64,000 nucleotides of DNA from contig OW240913.1 of the NCBI GenBank assembly GCA_933207985.1, forward strand, positions 326,740,444 through 326,804,443, read 5' to 3'. The position numbers and the translations under genes are program-made. This stretch comes from Pelobates cultripes (Eukaryota > Chordata > Amphibia > Anura > Pelobatidae). The notes under the pieces were generated by a model that was given only the letters and a program-made list of their open reading frames with translations, did no database searches and was not told where the DNA came from. This document shows, piece by piece, positions 21,228 through 32,004 of the stretch (its first letter is position 1; each line of letters starts with the position of its first letter).

Positions 21228-21597
21228 TGTGAGTGGAGATATATATGTTACCCACTAAACACTTCACTAAAGTAATAGATATACTGCACAATTATCTGTA
21301 TATATTTCTGTTTTCTTTTGTATGTATATTACATTGGAGAATATAAAGGATAATTGCCTTTGAACCACAGGTAATTCACTGTGTTTTTACACACTATACA
21401 GCGCTGCACTCATAAAGATAGAAGACCTAAAGGGTGGTAACACCTATTAGGTCTGAAATCTTTTTTGTTTTTTTGGTGTTTATCTTTGTATGGTGGGCTT
21501 TTAGGAGTACCCACAGAGTGTAAACAGCAGCTAAAATACACTATTCACATTAATTACTCAGTGCCACATATTCCACACCTATTGTTAATATATGTAA
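21228..21597 (+). repeat. PLE-1 leader (pLTR part), right inverted repeat
   Basis: Inverted copy of 18233-18597, here following the 3' region of the plus-strand copy, as expected if a tandem unit continued into the next leader. It stops near 21597 and CR1 sequence follows. Confidence 0.85.
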
Positions 21598-24500
21598 TAT
21601 TGATAATTCACAAAAAGTACAAAAGACTCATGATAATATTAAAGGTATGCTTACTAATGCAAGGAGCCTATATAACAAAATGGGGGAACTAGAGGCAATA
21701 GCATACACTAAACAATATGATATAATAGGCATAACAGAAACATGGTGGGATGAGACACATGACTGGGCAGTTAATTTAAATGGGTACATGTTATTTAGGA
21801 AGGATAGGAGAAACAAGAAGGGTGGTGGGGTATGTTTATATGTCAACCATGAGTTAAAGTCAAATCTTAGGCATGTGGAGTGTGACGAGGAAAAGGTGGA
21901 GGCTTTATGGGTAGATATCTGCTTGGGGCAAACAAAGGGAAATCAATTATTGGTTGGGATATGTTATAAACCACCTAATGTAAATATTATTGAGGAAGAA
22001 CAGCTGTTAGAGCAAATTGAGAAAGCTGCAAATCGAGGTAACACGTTAATTATTGGAGATTTTAATTATCCAAACATAAATTGGGAAAGAGGGACTAGTA
22101 CTTCAGCAAGGGGCATCAGGTTTTTGAATGTGTTAAATGACACCTTTATGTCACAACTGGTACAAGCACCAACTAGAAAGGATGCTTGTCTGGATCTTGT
22201 CATAACAAACAATGTTGATCTTTTAACCAACATTCAAGTAGGGGAGCATTTGGGAAATAGTGATCACAATATGGTAAATTTTGAAATAAACGCAAAAAAG
22301 CAAAAGCAAGTCGGGTATACTAAAACATATAATTTAAAAAAAGCCAATTTCAATAAGATTAGGGCAGCTCTACAACATATCGACTGGCATAAACTGCTTA
22401 GTGATAAAAACACTGAGGATAAATGGAAACTATTCAAACAAATATTAGAAAGGTACATTTCTCAGTATGTACCATTGGGTAATAAATATAAAAGAAACAA
22501 ATTAAAACCAATGTGGCTTAGTAGAGAAGTAAGATTAAAAATAAGAAAAGGGCATTTAAAGCATTTAAATCAGACAAATCAAAGGCATGCTATTTAAGAT
22601 ATAAGGAAGCCAATAACGCTTGCAAATAGCAATTAAAGTGGCTAAACTAGAAAATGAGAAATTGATAGCTAAAGAATGCAAAACCAACACCCAAATTTTT
22701 TTCAAGTACATCAATTCTAAAAAAACAAAAAATGAAAGTGTAGGTACACTTGAAACAGAGTTGGGTTTATTAGCTAATGAAGACCAGGAAAAAGCAGAAA
22801 TTTTAAATAACTATTTTTCTTCAGTATATATTAATGAGGATCCTATGGCAAGAGATATGCAAATGATTGCTGCAAAAAACTTGCAAATAACTTGTGATTG
22901 GATAACTCGAGACAAGGTGCTACAGCTATTAAAGAAAATTAATGTAAATAAAGCTCCGGGGCCTGACGGTATTCACCCACGAGTACTTAAGGAGCTAAGT
23001 GGGGAAATAAGTGAACCTCTGTATTTAATTTTTCAAGATTCTTTTGTTTCAGGTGTTGTACCGGAGGATTGGAGGAAGGCAGATGTTGTTCCTATATTTA
23101 AAAAGGGTTCAAAATCCTTGCCTGGAAATTATAGACCTGTGAGCTTAACTTCTGTAACTGGGAAAATATTTGAAGGGCTATTAAGTGATAATATTCAGGA
23201 ATTCATTGGGAAGAACTTTATTAGCAATAATCAGCATGGTTTTATGAAACATAGGTCATGTCAAACTAACCTAATTGCATTCTACGAAGAAGTAAGTAGA
23301 AGTATAGATCAGGGTGTTGCAGTGGATGTGATCTACTTGGATTTTGCCAAGGCATTTGATACGGTTCCTCACAATAGGTAAGTCCTCAAACTAAAAGAAA
23401 TTGGTCTAGATGAATATTCTTGTTCTTGGGTAGAACATTGGCTTAAGGATAGAGTACAACGAGTTGTAATTAATGGTAAGTTTTCAGGCTGGACAAAAGT
23501 GGTAAGTGGTGTCCCTCAGGGTTCTGTTTTGGGACCACTTCTATTTAACATATTTATAAATCTTGAAATAGGCATTGAAAGCCATGTATCAGTGTTTGCA
23601 GATGACACAAAACTTTGTAAAGTAATAAAATGTGAGCAGGATATTGCTTTGCTGCAGAGAGATTTGGATAGATTGGGGGACTGGGCACTAAAATGGCAGA
23701 TGAAATTTAACATAGAGAAATGCAAAGTTATGCACTTCGGGGTTAAGAATGCACAAGCAACTTACACACTAAATGGTAGTGAATTAGGGATAACCACACA
23801 CGAGAAGGATTTGGGAATTGTTATAGACAACAAATTAGGCAGCAATATGCAATGTCAATCTGCAGTTGCTAAGGCCAGTAAGATTTTGTCATGTATAAAT
23901 AGGGGCATAAATTCTCGGGATGAAAATATAATTTTGCCTCTTTATAAATCGCTGGTAAGACCACACCTTGAATATGCTGTGCAATTTTGGGCGCCTGTTC
24001 TAAAGAAGGATATCATGGCACTGGAGAGGGTCCAGAGACGAGCTACAAAATTGATAAAAGGAATGGAGCATTTTAGTTATGAAGAAAGGTTAAAAAAATT
24101 AAATCTGTTCAGTTTGGAAAAACGGCGCCTGAGAGGGGATATGATAACTTTATACAAATATATTCGGGGCCAGTACAAACCTTTATCTGGAAATCTATTC
24201 ATAAACAGGGTTATACATAGGACACGAGGTCACACATTTAGGCTGGAAGAAAGGAGATTTCATCTAAGGCAAAGAAAAGGTTTTTTTACAGTAAGAACAA
24301 TAAGGATATGGAATTCTCTGCCTGAAGAGGTGGTTTTGTCAGAGTCCATACAGATGTTTAAACTGAAATTGGATAAATACTTACAAAAACATAACATACA
24401 GGGATATAATTTCTAATTAGTGGGGTAATAGCTGCTTGATCCAAGGAGACATCTGACTGCTATTTTGGGGTCAAGAAGGAATTTTTTCCTAGTTTGTGGC

Positions 24501-24640
24501 AAAATTGGAAGCGCTTCAGACCAGGTTTTTTGCCTTCTTTTGGATCAACAGCAACAACATTTGTGAGGAAGGCTGAACTTGATGGACGCAAGTCTCTTTT
24601 CAGCTATGTAACTATGTAAGAAATAAAAGTAAAAAATCAC
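21598..24640 (+). mobile_element. CR1-type LINE, 5'-truncated
   Basis: Starts abruptly next to PLE-1, codes for an apurinic-type endonuclease and reverse transcriptase, and ends in a 3' UTR with GGCTGAACTTGATGGACGC and AGCTATGTAACTATGTAAG, a short tandem tail in CR1 style. ORF1 is absent because of 5' truncation. No target-site duplication is expected to be clear in this group. Confidence 0.85.
21647..24416 (+). pseudogene. CR1 ORF2 (endonuclease + reverse transcriptase), broken
   Basis: The enzyme nicks target DNA and reverse-transcribes the LINE RNA from the nick. The endonuclease region (21647-22597) shows TNARSLYNKMGELEA, ITETWWDETHDW, GDFNYPNINW and NSDHNMV, all conserved in CR1-type APE domains. 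A frameshift lies at about 22590-22620. The RT follows: KAPGPDGIHPRVLKEL, NYRPVSLTSV, DFAKAFDTVPH, then a TAA at 23379-23381, then GVPQGSVLGPLLFNI and VFADDTKL (catalytic FADD), ending at TAA 24414-24416 after the usual C-terminal 'RIWNSLPEEVV' block. At least one frameshift and one stop make it inactive. Confidence 0.9.
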
Positions 24641-24962
24641 ACACAATACATAATGGAAACTTACACTCAAATGTTTAAGGCAGGTAATTCAATCACAGGA
24701 CACTTGGCAATTGTACAATTGTCAACGTTCTTTGGTAGCCATACCTATATTTTACCAGGATTTGAGCGTACCTGCTTACGTACGGCTGTTTTTTGGATAC
24801 TTGTTCTGGAGTGTTAATACACTTGAACGGTGAGACATTGGTTCCATTTGCACAGATTCTGCCTAAACACTTTATATTTCGGCTCTTTAGAGATACTGGA
24901 GATTTACTACATATGTATTTATCACCATTGTGATTGTTACCTGGAACTATTGTGGGAGATAC
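24641..24962. other. Unassigned sequence between CR1 and solo LTR
   Basis: No gene or element recognised. The last bases ATAC (24959-24962) resemble the sequence after the LTR and may be a target-site duplication. Confidence 0.5.
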
Positions 24963-25571
24963 TATCACGGCTCCCAGCTCCTCTGCCGGCGTGGCTACGC
25001 ACAAACTAAGCAGCCACGCTGACAGAGATATTTCTTACTTACCTTGGTCCCATCGGTCAACTGCCCGGTCTCCCTCCATTCCGTTACCCAGCGGGTGCAA
25101 CGTTCTTAGGAACACCGGCCCCTGCGGTTCGGACTTTTATAGGAAACTTACCTTCGCCCACTTAAAAGATGGCGCCAACGTGCCTGCAACGTCACGTCAT
25201 AGACGCGCACGCGCGTTTTGGTGTCCGATGTCAGAGACAGACAATTACAGCCTAAGGAGGGTTATTTAAACCCAAATTACCTTTTTGTCAGTGCCCAGTC
25301 ATGGTTTCCACTAGCTGGTTATCCGAGAGTGTGTTCCTGATTGCGTTTTTCTGGTATTTGACTTTGACTTCATTTTCACTTCCCTGATTTCTGGTATCCT
25401 TGACTTCTGGCTTTCCTCATTCTGGTGTCTCATTCTGTGTCCCTGACCTCGGCAAGTATTTTGACTATTCTCTGGTATGTTAAGTCTGGACATTCTAAGG
25501 TCTGGTTAGACATTATCCTTAGTCCTAGGTGTGATACTATTCTGCGTGCTGAATCAAATATAATCCTGACA
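24963..25571 (+). mobile_element. Solo LTR of the Gypsy-2 family
   Basis: The 609-bp segment aligns by eye with the Gypsy-2 LTR at 44344-44976 (opposite strand). Shared blocks include GTCATGGTTTCC against GTCGTGGTTTCC, 'CTGACCTCGGC-AGTATTTTGACTATTCT', CATTCTAAGG and the end TAATCCTGACA. The start TATCACGG differs by one base from the expected TGTCACG. Near-identical 5-bp flanks (GATAC and AATAC) fit a Gypsy target duplication. A TATA-like GGTTATTTAAACCC lies at about 25259. No internal region is present, so it most likely arose by LTR-LTR recombination. Confidence 0.75.
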
Positions 25572-25668
25572 AATACTACAACCACTGTATTCATGTCACC
25601 AGCATAACCAACACACATGCATTGGACTACTTATTAAGTGTCTTCATTTTGTGGTACTCCACTCTAAT

Positions 25669-25737
25669 TATTGTTATTATTAATATTACAACAGTTATTA
25701 TTATTATTATTAAAAGTTACATGTATTATTATTATTA
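25669..25737. repeat. (ATT)n microsatellite, imperfect
   Basis: TTATTATTA runs broken by short unique words, between the solo LTR and the TTAACCCC element. Confidence 0.8.
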
Positions 25738-25842
25738 GCCCTTACGAGGTGCTTGTGAGTAGTTGTTTTTTATCCGCATATAAATATTCAAATGTTACGT
25801 CATTTTGTGACCAATTGCATCAACCATGGCAATCTTAACAGT

Positions 25843-26166
25843 TTAACCCCTTGACGACCGATGACGGTCCTGAACTGTCATAACGTCTTGGGGTACTTAC
25901 CTGATTGCCGTCGACCCCCGTCTGCGATCAGCACTCCTCCCGGTCCAGGGGGACTGCCTGTCTGCCCAGACAGTCTACCCGTGGCAGATCAGGACCCCGC
26001 GGTCACGTGATCGCTCAATCACATGACCGCAATAGGTGCCTGTGTATCTGCCTGCAGGGGGACTGTCTGTGCTGTCCCTGCAAGTGGAAAATCACAAATA
26101 AAGTTAAAAAAATAGCAATCAGTGTAAAAAAAATAATAATATATGTATATATATATATATATATAT
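25843..26166 (+). mobile_element. Left part of a large TTAA-type palindromic repeat
   Basis: Begins TTAACCCCTTGACGACCG, an end style like piggyBac/Kolobok-type elements. It includes the inverted words CGCGGTCACGTGATCG and CAATCACATGACCGC, and runs into an AT-rich (TA)n tract. I infer that it continues at 30184-30386 and 33226-34218, split by PLE-2 and the L1-type element. No right end (a reversed TTAACCCC) is found in the window. Confidence 0.45.
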
Positions 26167-26244
26167 ACCGATCTGTAGTGATTAGCACTCACGGATTTCC
26201 AGAAAATTATGTTAAAAAATAACGTTTATTGGTCCATTAAAAAA

Positions 26245-26297
26245 GCTATTTCGACGTTTCAGTCCTCTAGTGAGACTTTCTTCAGGAATAAACAGCC
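26245..26297 (-). ncRNA. Hammerhead-ribozyme-like motif in PLE-2
   Basis: On the minus strand: stem I 5' strand (complement of 26286-26293), core CTGAAGA (26279-26285), stem II (AGTC-TC paired with GA-G-GACT around loop ACTA), GAAA, then CGTC with the predicted cut after GTC, then GAAATAGC (26245-26252). GAA pairs with TTC and AGC with GTT around a two-base internal loop in stem I. Stem III is only A-C/G-T. All required core words are present in order. It lies 3' of the RT gene, as expected for a PLE terminal repeat. Activity is untested. Confidence 0.65.
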
Positions 26298-27015
26298 ATG
26301 TAAACAATATCGCTTATATATTACAAATAATAATTGAAAACAAACTTACCCCAGGTGAACCGAATCCCATGCATGCACCAGCGGTCCCCGGTGTGGATGA
26401 CGCATACGTGAAGTGCTCCGTCCCCTTACGTCGCGGTCACATGATTGCGATGTCATGGAGACGTCGGCAGAAGCCGCGTGTCCATGGCAACCAAATAAAC
26501 ATACACCGCAAGAGTGCTAGGGAGAATAGAGAGAGAATATGTAGATGGATAGTGAAGTGAAATGATGTTATGTGTAAACAATAGGGTTATAAGGCCACTG
26601 AGAAGTAGCATCATAATTGTGGTAGCCCAATTACATAATGTGATCGAAGAGATCATATATCTTAATAATGGTGGTAATATCCATTTTAAAGTGAATTAGT
26701 GCAGATGTGCAAAATCAGCTAGACAGAAAAATAACAATCACATTTAAAGTGGTACAGTGCACTATATATGACCATATTAATATATCCATCAAAGAAGGTG
26801 GATATTGAAAGTGCTAATCGAGGGATGTCCCCTAAATAGTGCTCTATTAAGTGCATGTAAAGTGAGCTATTATAAATAATATTAGAGAAGTGACTCAATA
26901 GTAACTAAGAATCAGAAGTAAGAAAGTATTGCATCCAAAATATTAAAAGTCATGAATAACTATGTAAATATACATAATAGAGGAGAAAGAACCAGACATT
27001 AAAAACAATCACTGC

Positions 27016-27429
27016 NNNNNNNNNNNNNNNNNNNNNNNNNNNNNNNNNNNNNNNNNNNNNNNNNNNNNNNNNNNNNNNNNNNNNNNNNNNNNNNNNNNNN
27101 NNNNNNNNNNNNNNNNNNNNNNNNNNNNNNNNNNNNNNNNNNNNNNNNNNNNNNNNNNNNNNNNNNNNNNNNNNNNNNNNNNNNNNNNNNNNNNNNNNNN
27201 NNNNNNNNNNNNNNNNNNNNNNNNNNNNNNNNNNNNNNNNNNNNNNNNNNNNNNNNNNNNNNNNNNNNNNNNNNNNNNNNNNNNNNNNNNNNNNNNNNNN
27301 NNNNNNNNNNNNNNNNNNNNNNNNNNNNNNNNNNNNNNNNNNNNNNNNNNNNNNNNNNNNNNNNNNNNNNNNNNNNNNNNNNNNNNNNNNNNNNNNNNNN
27401 NNNNNNNNNNNNNNNNNNNNNNNNNNNNN
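27016..27429. other. Assembly gap (414 N)
   Basis: A 414-N run inside PLE-2, interrupting its GIY-YIG domain. The non-round length suggests an estimated gap size, unlike the three 100-N gaps. Confidence 1.
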
Positions 27430-29455
27430 GGAATTGCCGTCCCTGTAGGCTACTCGTATACTCGATCTATGCCCTCTGATCCATTCACATAATGGTGTCT
27501 CGGTTTTCCCAATGTAGACTAAACCACATGGGCAAGATAATTTGTAAATAACAAAGGGCGTTTGCAAGTGATGGTATACCGTATTTGGAAGTTTTTGTTG
27601 TTATGAGGGTGTTGAAAGGTACGTGAGGGGGTCATATGTCCGCAAGTGACACAGCCCAAACATCTGATACTTCCCCGACTTGGTATAGGTGTTCCTGTGT
27701 CATAACTCTTCACTGGGTCGGTGTGTACTAGAAGATCTCTCAAGTTTTTATTCCTGCGATAGCAGAGTAGTGGTGGTTCTTTGAAGATTTTTGGAAGCGT
27801 GTCATCACACGCTATCATCTTCCAATTATCTTTCACAATTTTAGAGATCTTAGAGGACGCATTATGAAATGTAGTGGAAAACATCAACCTTGGGGCTTTC
27901 TCGTCACTTTTAATAGAGTCAGCAGACTTTGCTTCCTCTAATGCTCTACTTAGATCCCTGTGTCGATAGCCACGTTCCTGAAATTTTTTCACCATCTCTC
28001 CCAGTTGTTGATCCATTTTAGACTTATCTGAATTATTTCTTATTACCCTTAGAAATTGTGCCTTGGGTAAAGACTTTTTCAAGGACTCTGGGTGTGCACT
28101 TGAATTGTGTAAGATGGTATTCCTATCCGTGTCTTTTTTGTAGAGGCAATATGAAAGTCCTTGTTCCTTCAATGAGATATCCAAGTCCAAAAATTGTACT
28201 GAGATGGTATCGATCTTTGATGTAAATCTAATGGGAATTTCTATCTGGTTTAAGAAGTATATCATCTCTTCTGCTTCTGTCACGTTGCCACCCCATAATA
28301 TCAACAAGTCGTCGATGTAACGGAAATATCCTTGTATAGATTGACTGTACCTTGTTAAGATCCACCTTTTTTCGTATTCATACATGTAGGCATTAGCATA
28401 CATCGGAACCATTGCGGCCCCCATGGATGTGCCAGAAGTCTGGAGATACCATTTGTCCTCAAACCTGAAGTAATTATTGTGTAGTACCAGTGATAGTAGC
28501 TCTAAGATAAATTCAATAGGTGGTCCACTATATGATTTCGAGGAAGTGAGAACGGATCTCATCGCTTCAATTCCTTCTGTGTGTGGAATAACCGTGTATA
28601 AGCTACTAACATCCATTGTGATTAAAATCGTTGTACCACTCTTCAGTTTCAGTTGCTTCAATTTCTGGATGAGGCTAGGTGTATCCTTAATACAGGTACT
28701 CAATTCAGCTATGGGGGGCTGAAATAGAAAATCAAGCCACTTGGCAATTGGTTCTAACAGACCTTCAATCGCAGAGACAATAGGCCTGCCCGGAGGTCTA
28801 ATTGGATCCTTGTAGATCTTGGGCAGGGTATATATAATGGGTGTCCGAGGATGTGACTTCAGGAGATATTGACTGAGCTATAGGTCTATATAACCTGCTT
28901 CCATACCCCTTATAACAACTGCTTCAACATTTTTCTTGATTGATTCTGTAGGGTCACCCCTCAATAGTCGATATACTTTCTCATTTGAAAGCTGTTGGAT
29001 TAATTCCTCTGCATATTGTGCATAGTCCATAACTACTATGCCACCACCCTTGTCAGCCGGACGGATGGCTAAAGACTGATCATTAGCCAAATTCTTTATA
29101 CATTGCATTTGTCGGGAAGTGACATTCCTATTTTTGCATTTATGGTTGTATATGATTTCCTGCGTGAGGTGGTTGACTGTAGAGAGGTAGGTTTTAATAG
29201 ACGCTTTATTCGTGTAAGGATCAAAAGTAGATTTTAATTTAAATTGTGAACTTTTTTCATGATCCATAATAGTATTCGAGACTTTAGAGGGGTTATGGAA
29301 ATAATCTTTCAGACGCATATGTCTCCCAAAGTTGTAAAGTTCAGTATTCCATTTGAACTGATTAGGCGGAGATGTGGGTATAAATGAGAGTCCTCGGCTA
29401 AGGATCTCCATCTCCTGTGTATCCAGAGGTTTCTGAGATAGATTAAATATCGGAG
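27430..29455 (-). pseudogene. PLE-2 RT/GIY-YIG protein, broken
   Basis: On the minus strand the frame runs from IFNLSQKPLDTQEME and SRGLSFIPTSPP (about 29455-29370) through RPADKGGGIVVMD and a TAG at about 28876, then TLPKIYKDP and PPGRPIVSAIEG, ITMDVSSLYTVI, GTSMGAAMVPMYANAY and YFRYIDDLLILW (catalytic YIDD). A PKAQFLRVIRN block and the Cys linker RCLGCVTCGH follow. The GIY-YIG start (IYKLSCPCGLVYIGKTETPL) is in another frame after a frameshift near 27560, and is then cut by the gap. Same role as the PLE-1 protein, but a distinct family. One stop and at least one frameshift. Confidence 0.85.
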
Positions 29456-30183
29456 TTACCTCCGTAAGTGGGGCTTCCCCCGGGTGGTGGTTCTTACCCT
29501 TGTGACCTCTCCTCGTTCGCCTCCTCTTCCTACACCCCTGCCTCGACTTCTTGTAGTGGTCCCCATTTCTAATTCCTCTAAAAAAGGAGTAGATTCCATA
29601 TGCACCTCATTATCAGATGCTGATTCACCTGGTGTAATGTCCACGGTAGGTATCTGGGGTGTCGAATCCTCTTTCTCTGGCGATAAGGTTTACGAGCACC
29701 ATCGCCTGAAAGCCATCTATAGACACGATGGTCTAAGTAATCCTGGCGTACACGTTCAAACTTTTGTTTTTTGAATTTAATCAATTCGTTTTTATATAGT
29801 AGTAATTCATCCTGTAATTTACTACGGAGTTTGATTCCCTCAGGGGAAGCCAGTAATACTGCGTGTTCCAATTCTAAATCAGTAATTTTTAAACTTGTGT
29901 CCTCCATGTCCACCTTTACATCATGTATAATAATGAGCATCAAGTCAAGTGAGGCTTTATTCAATACTGAGGTCCAGTCCTTGCAGACTTTGGCTTTGCC
30001 TCTCCCAATGGTTGGGATATTTAGAATCCTGAACCCTCTGGGTATGCGTTTGGCTTTATAGTAGTCAGATAGAAAAAGGCCATGTAGGTCCAAGTCAATC
30101 CGCTTCTTATGTAGACGTAATAGTTGGAAATAGATATCTTTGGAAGATAGATTGTGTGGTAAATCAAGTCCAGATTGCTCCCA
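29456..30183 (-). pseudogene. PLE-2 ORF1, Gag-like, 5'-truncated and frameshifted
   Basis: The frame is open on the minus strand from the truncation at about 30183 (LPHNLSSKDIYFQLLRLHKK), through RIPRGFRILNIPTIGRGKAK and a charged coiled-coil-like stretch (LDLMLIIIHDVKVDMEDTSL to LYKNELIKFKKQKFERVRQD), to YRWL. After a frameshift near 29690-29640 a second frame gives an acidic piece and then TTRSRGRGVGRGGERGEV, an RGG-like nucleic-acid-binding tail. The layout (PRG motif, coiled coil, basic tail, then the RT frame) parallels PLE-1 ORF1. Function inferred as RNA binding. Confidence 0.65.
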
Positions 30184-30386
30184 TAGTATGTATATATCTC
30201 ATATATATAATGTCATACTAAGTGTATTTTTATATTTTAATATACATATATTAATATAAAAATACACTTATAATTAAATTACACACGTATATATACAATA
30301 TATATAATAACTATATATATATTGTATATATATATTATTATAAAATATAAATAATACGCATATAAAAAAAAAATAAATTTAAAATG
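30184..30386. repeat. AT-rich palindromic tract between PLE-2 and the L1-type element
   Basis: Contains AAGTGTATTTTTATATT and its inverted partner AATATAAAAATACACTTA, plus further TATA palindromes. A similar inverted pair (around ATATCAAAATACACTTAG) occurs at 33270-33325 beyond the L1-type element, consistent with one AT-rich repeat split by that insertion. The last bases TTTAAAATG (30378-30386) are the left target-site copy. Confidence 0.6.
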
Positions 30387-30960
30387 GGAGGCAGGCAGAC
30401 AGACAGGCAAGCTGGGACAGAGATGCTCGCGCCCCATGCAACCTTACACACACTGCTACACGTGGTGGGATCTTAGAAAGGAGAGATTCCATTATTATTC
30501 TTTGCAATGCCCTCAGAGAATTATTATAGTTTAAGTTAAATTGAAGGACAGTACGTATGTGCCGGTCAAAAAAAATCTTTCTCTTACGGGAAAAGAATTA
30601 GTAAGGATTGTCTGCAAATGGCTGACTTTGAACCGTCTGACCTCCATGAGTGTAATAACTGACTTGGAAAACTTTCAAATTGGCTAATCATGAATAGTAA
30701 ATCAATTGCGAAAGTCATATCCAGTTGGATACAATTATAAAGTTAGCCAACGTCTTATACATAGTAGCCAACTTTCTATAGGTACAGTGCAAACATACAG
30801 TATTTCCCCATGGTTCATTCTTAATCTATTCTATCATGTCACAAGTTTAAAAAGAACATAACGTTTTTCACTAATCTAAAATTGACCCAAAAGCCACGAA
30901 TACATCAAACTGAGACTCCAAAAGCCAAGCAATAACAAGCATTAGACCCCCTACAGAGAG

Positions 30961-32004
30961 ATGGGGAAAAAAAACAAGAAAATCGCCCGCCTAGAAAGCT
31001 CACACCAACCTGACATTAGGCGATCTTTTGAAAAGCCACAGCAGGCTCCACAGACCAAGATGGCGCCGAGTAGGCCCCGAAACGCCAGCGAGTCCGACTC
31101 ATCTATGGAGGAGGAGAACCTCCAGAACGCGACCCCAGCCACCGCATTATACCGGTCGGAGACGTCGGACTCTGACGACTCGCCTTCAACAAAGGGCGAC
31201 ATCAAAAAGCTCCTCCTGGACCTCCGGGAGATGTGGAGGTCAGACCTGGCCGGCGTGAGGACAGAAGTGGCCGACATGAAGGGGCGCCTGGAGGCAGTGG
31301 AAACCCGAGAAGGCCAAAGAGACGCCTTATTGACCGACTACAGAAGGCAAACTGACGCACTGACACTCCAACTCCAAAGACTCACCCGCACAGTCACGGA
31401 GATAGAGATGCGCCACCGCAGAAGAAATGTCCGCATACGCGGAGCCCCCGAAGACATAGGCCCAGAGGCCTTACTGGCCTACGCAAACAAAGTGGCGGTG
31501 ACGATGGGGGCAAAAAAGGAGGGAGAAACATGGCCGATTACAGCAGCGTTCAGGATTCGGAAAGCCCCGACCGCCCCAGCGGACGCGCCGAGAGACATCA
31601 TAGCCGTTACCCAAGATATCACAGTCAAAGCGGCAATGATGGCCTCCTCCAGAAAGAACCCCACCATTGCCGTGGACAACCACCACGTCAAAGTTTTCGC
31701 TGACATCCCATTCACAACCCTGCTGGAGCGGAGAAAATTTATGCCAATCACCCGCCAACTGAGAGACAAGGGCATCAGATACCGATGGGGAGCAGCAGGC
31801 ACACTAGTGGTCCCACAAAAGGACTCAATCCTCACGCTGTCTGCGGACGAAAACCCGGCAGGATTCATCCAGGCCCTCCAGCTGCAAGTACCCACGGACG
31901 GGGCGAGCGAGACCGAGAACTGGGAGACTGAGTACCGAGAGAGCAGCACCATGGCGGAGAGGAAGAGGAGCAAACAGCATTCACACAATCCCCTACAGAC
32001 CTGA
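30961..32004 (+). CDS. L1-type ORF1 protein (RNA-binding chaperone)
   Basis: A 347-codon frame from ATG 30961 to TGA 32002-32004. The N-terminus is basic then acidic (SESDSSMEEENL). Residues about 75-135 form a heptad-rich coiled coil (IKKLLLDLREMWRSDLAGV to LQRLTRTVTEIEMRHRRRN) that should trimerise. RRRNVRIRGAPED at about 142-155 opens the RRM-like domain, and the C-terminal domain shows VKVFADIPFTTLLERRKFMP and GIRYRWGAAGTLVV. ORF1p coats the element RNA and chaperones reverse transcription. High GC relative to its AT-rich surroundings and an uninterrupted frame suggest a fairly young insertion. No ORF2 follows. Confidence 0.9.
   Translation: MGKKNKKIARLESSHQPDIRRSFEKPQQAPQTKMAPSRPRNASESDSSMEEENLQNATPATALYRSETSDSDDSPSTKGDIKKLLLDLREMWRSDLAGVRTEVADMKGRLEAVETREGQRDALLTDYRRQTDALTLQLQRLTRTVTEIEMRHRRRNVRIRGAPEDIGPEALLAYANKVAVTMGAKKEGETWPITAAFRIRKAPTAPADAPRDIIAVTQDITVKAAMMASSRKNPTIAVDNHHVKVFADIPFTTLLERRKFMPITRQLRDKGIRYRWGAAGTLVVPQKDSILTLSADENPAGFIQALQLQVPTDGASETENWETEYRESSTMAERKRSKQHSHNPLQT

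Larger units (their letters stand above)
15686..21597. mobile_element. PLE-1: two Penelope-like copies head to head
   Basis: A minus-strand copy (15686-18597: RT, ORF1, leader) abuts a plus-strand copy (18598-21597: RT from its first catalytic Asp, GIY-YIG domain, 3' region, then leader sequence again). The two overlap by about 540 bp of RT with only two amino-acid differences, so they are recent. The join near 18596 has a 2-bp overlap (CA). Leader sequences at 18233-18597 and 21228-21597 form inverted repeats around the plus-strand segment. Mixed partial, tandem and inverted copies are a known habit of PLE insertions. The plus copy ends where the CR1 element begins. Confidence 0.8.
26167..30183 (-). 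mobile_element. PLE-2, Penelope-like element on the minus strand
   Basis: Order on the minus strand: ORF1 (5'-truncated at about 30183), RT/GIY-YIG protein, a 414-N gap in the endonuclease/3' region, then a 3' region with a hammerhead-like motif. It sits inside a TA-rich tract, with TA-rich sequence on both sides. Its proteins are only distantly similar to PLE-1, so it is a separate family. It is inactive owing to a stop and frameshifts. Confidence 0.8.
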
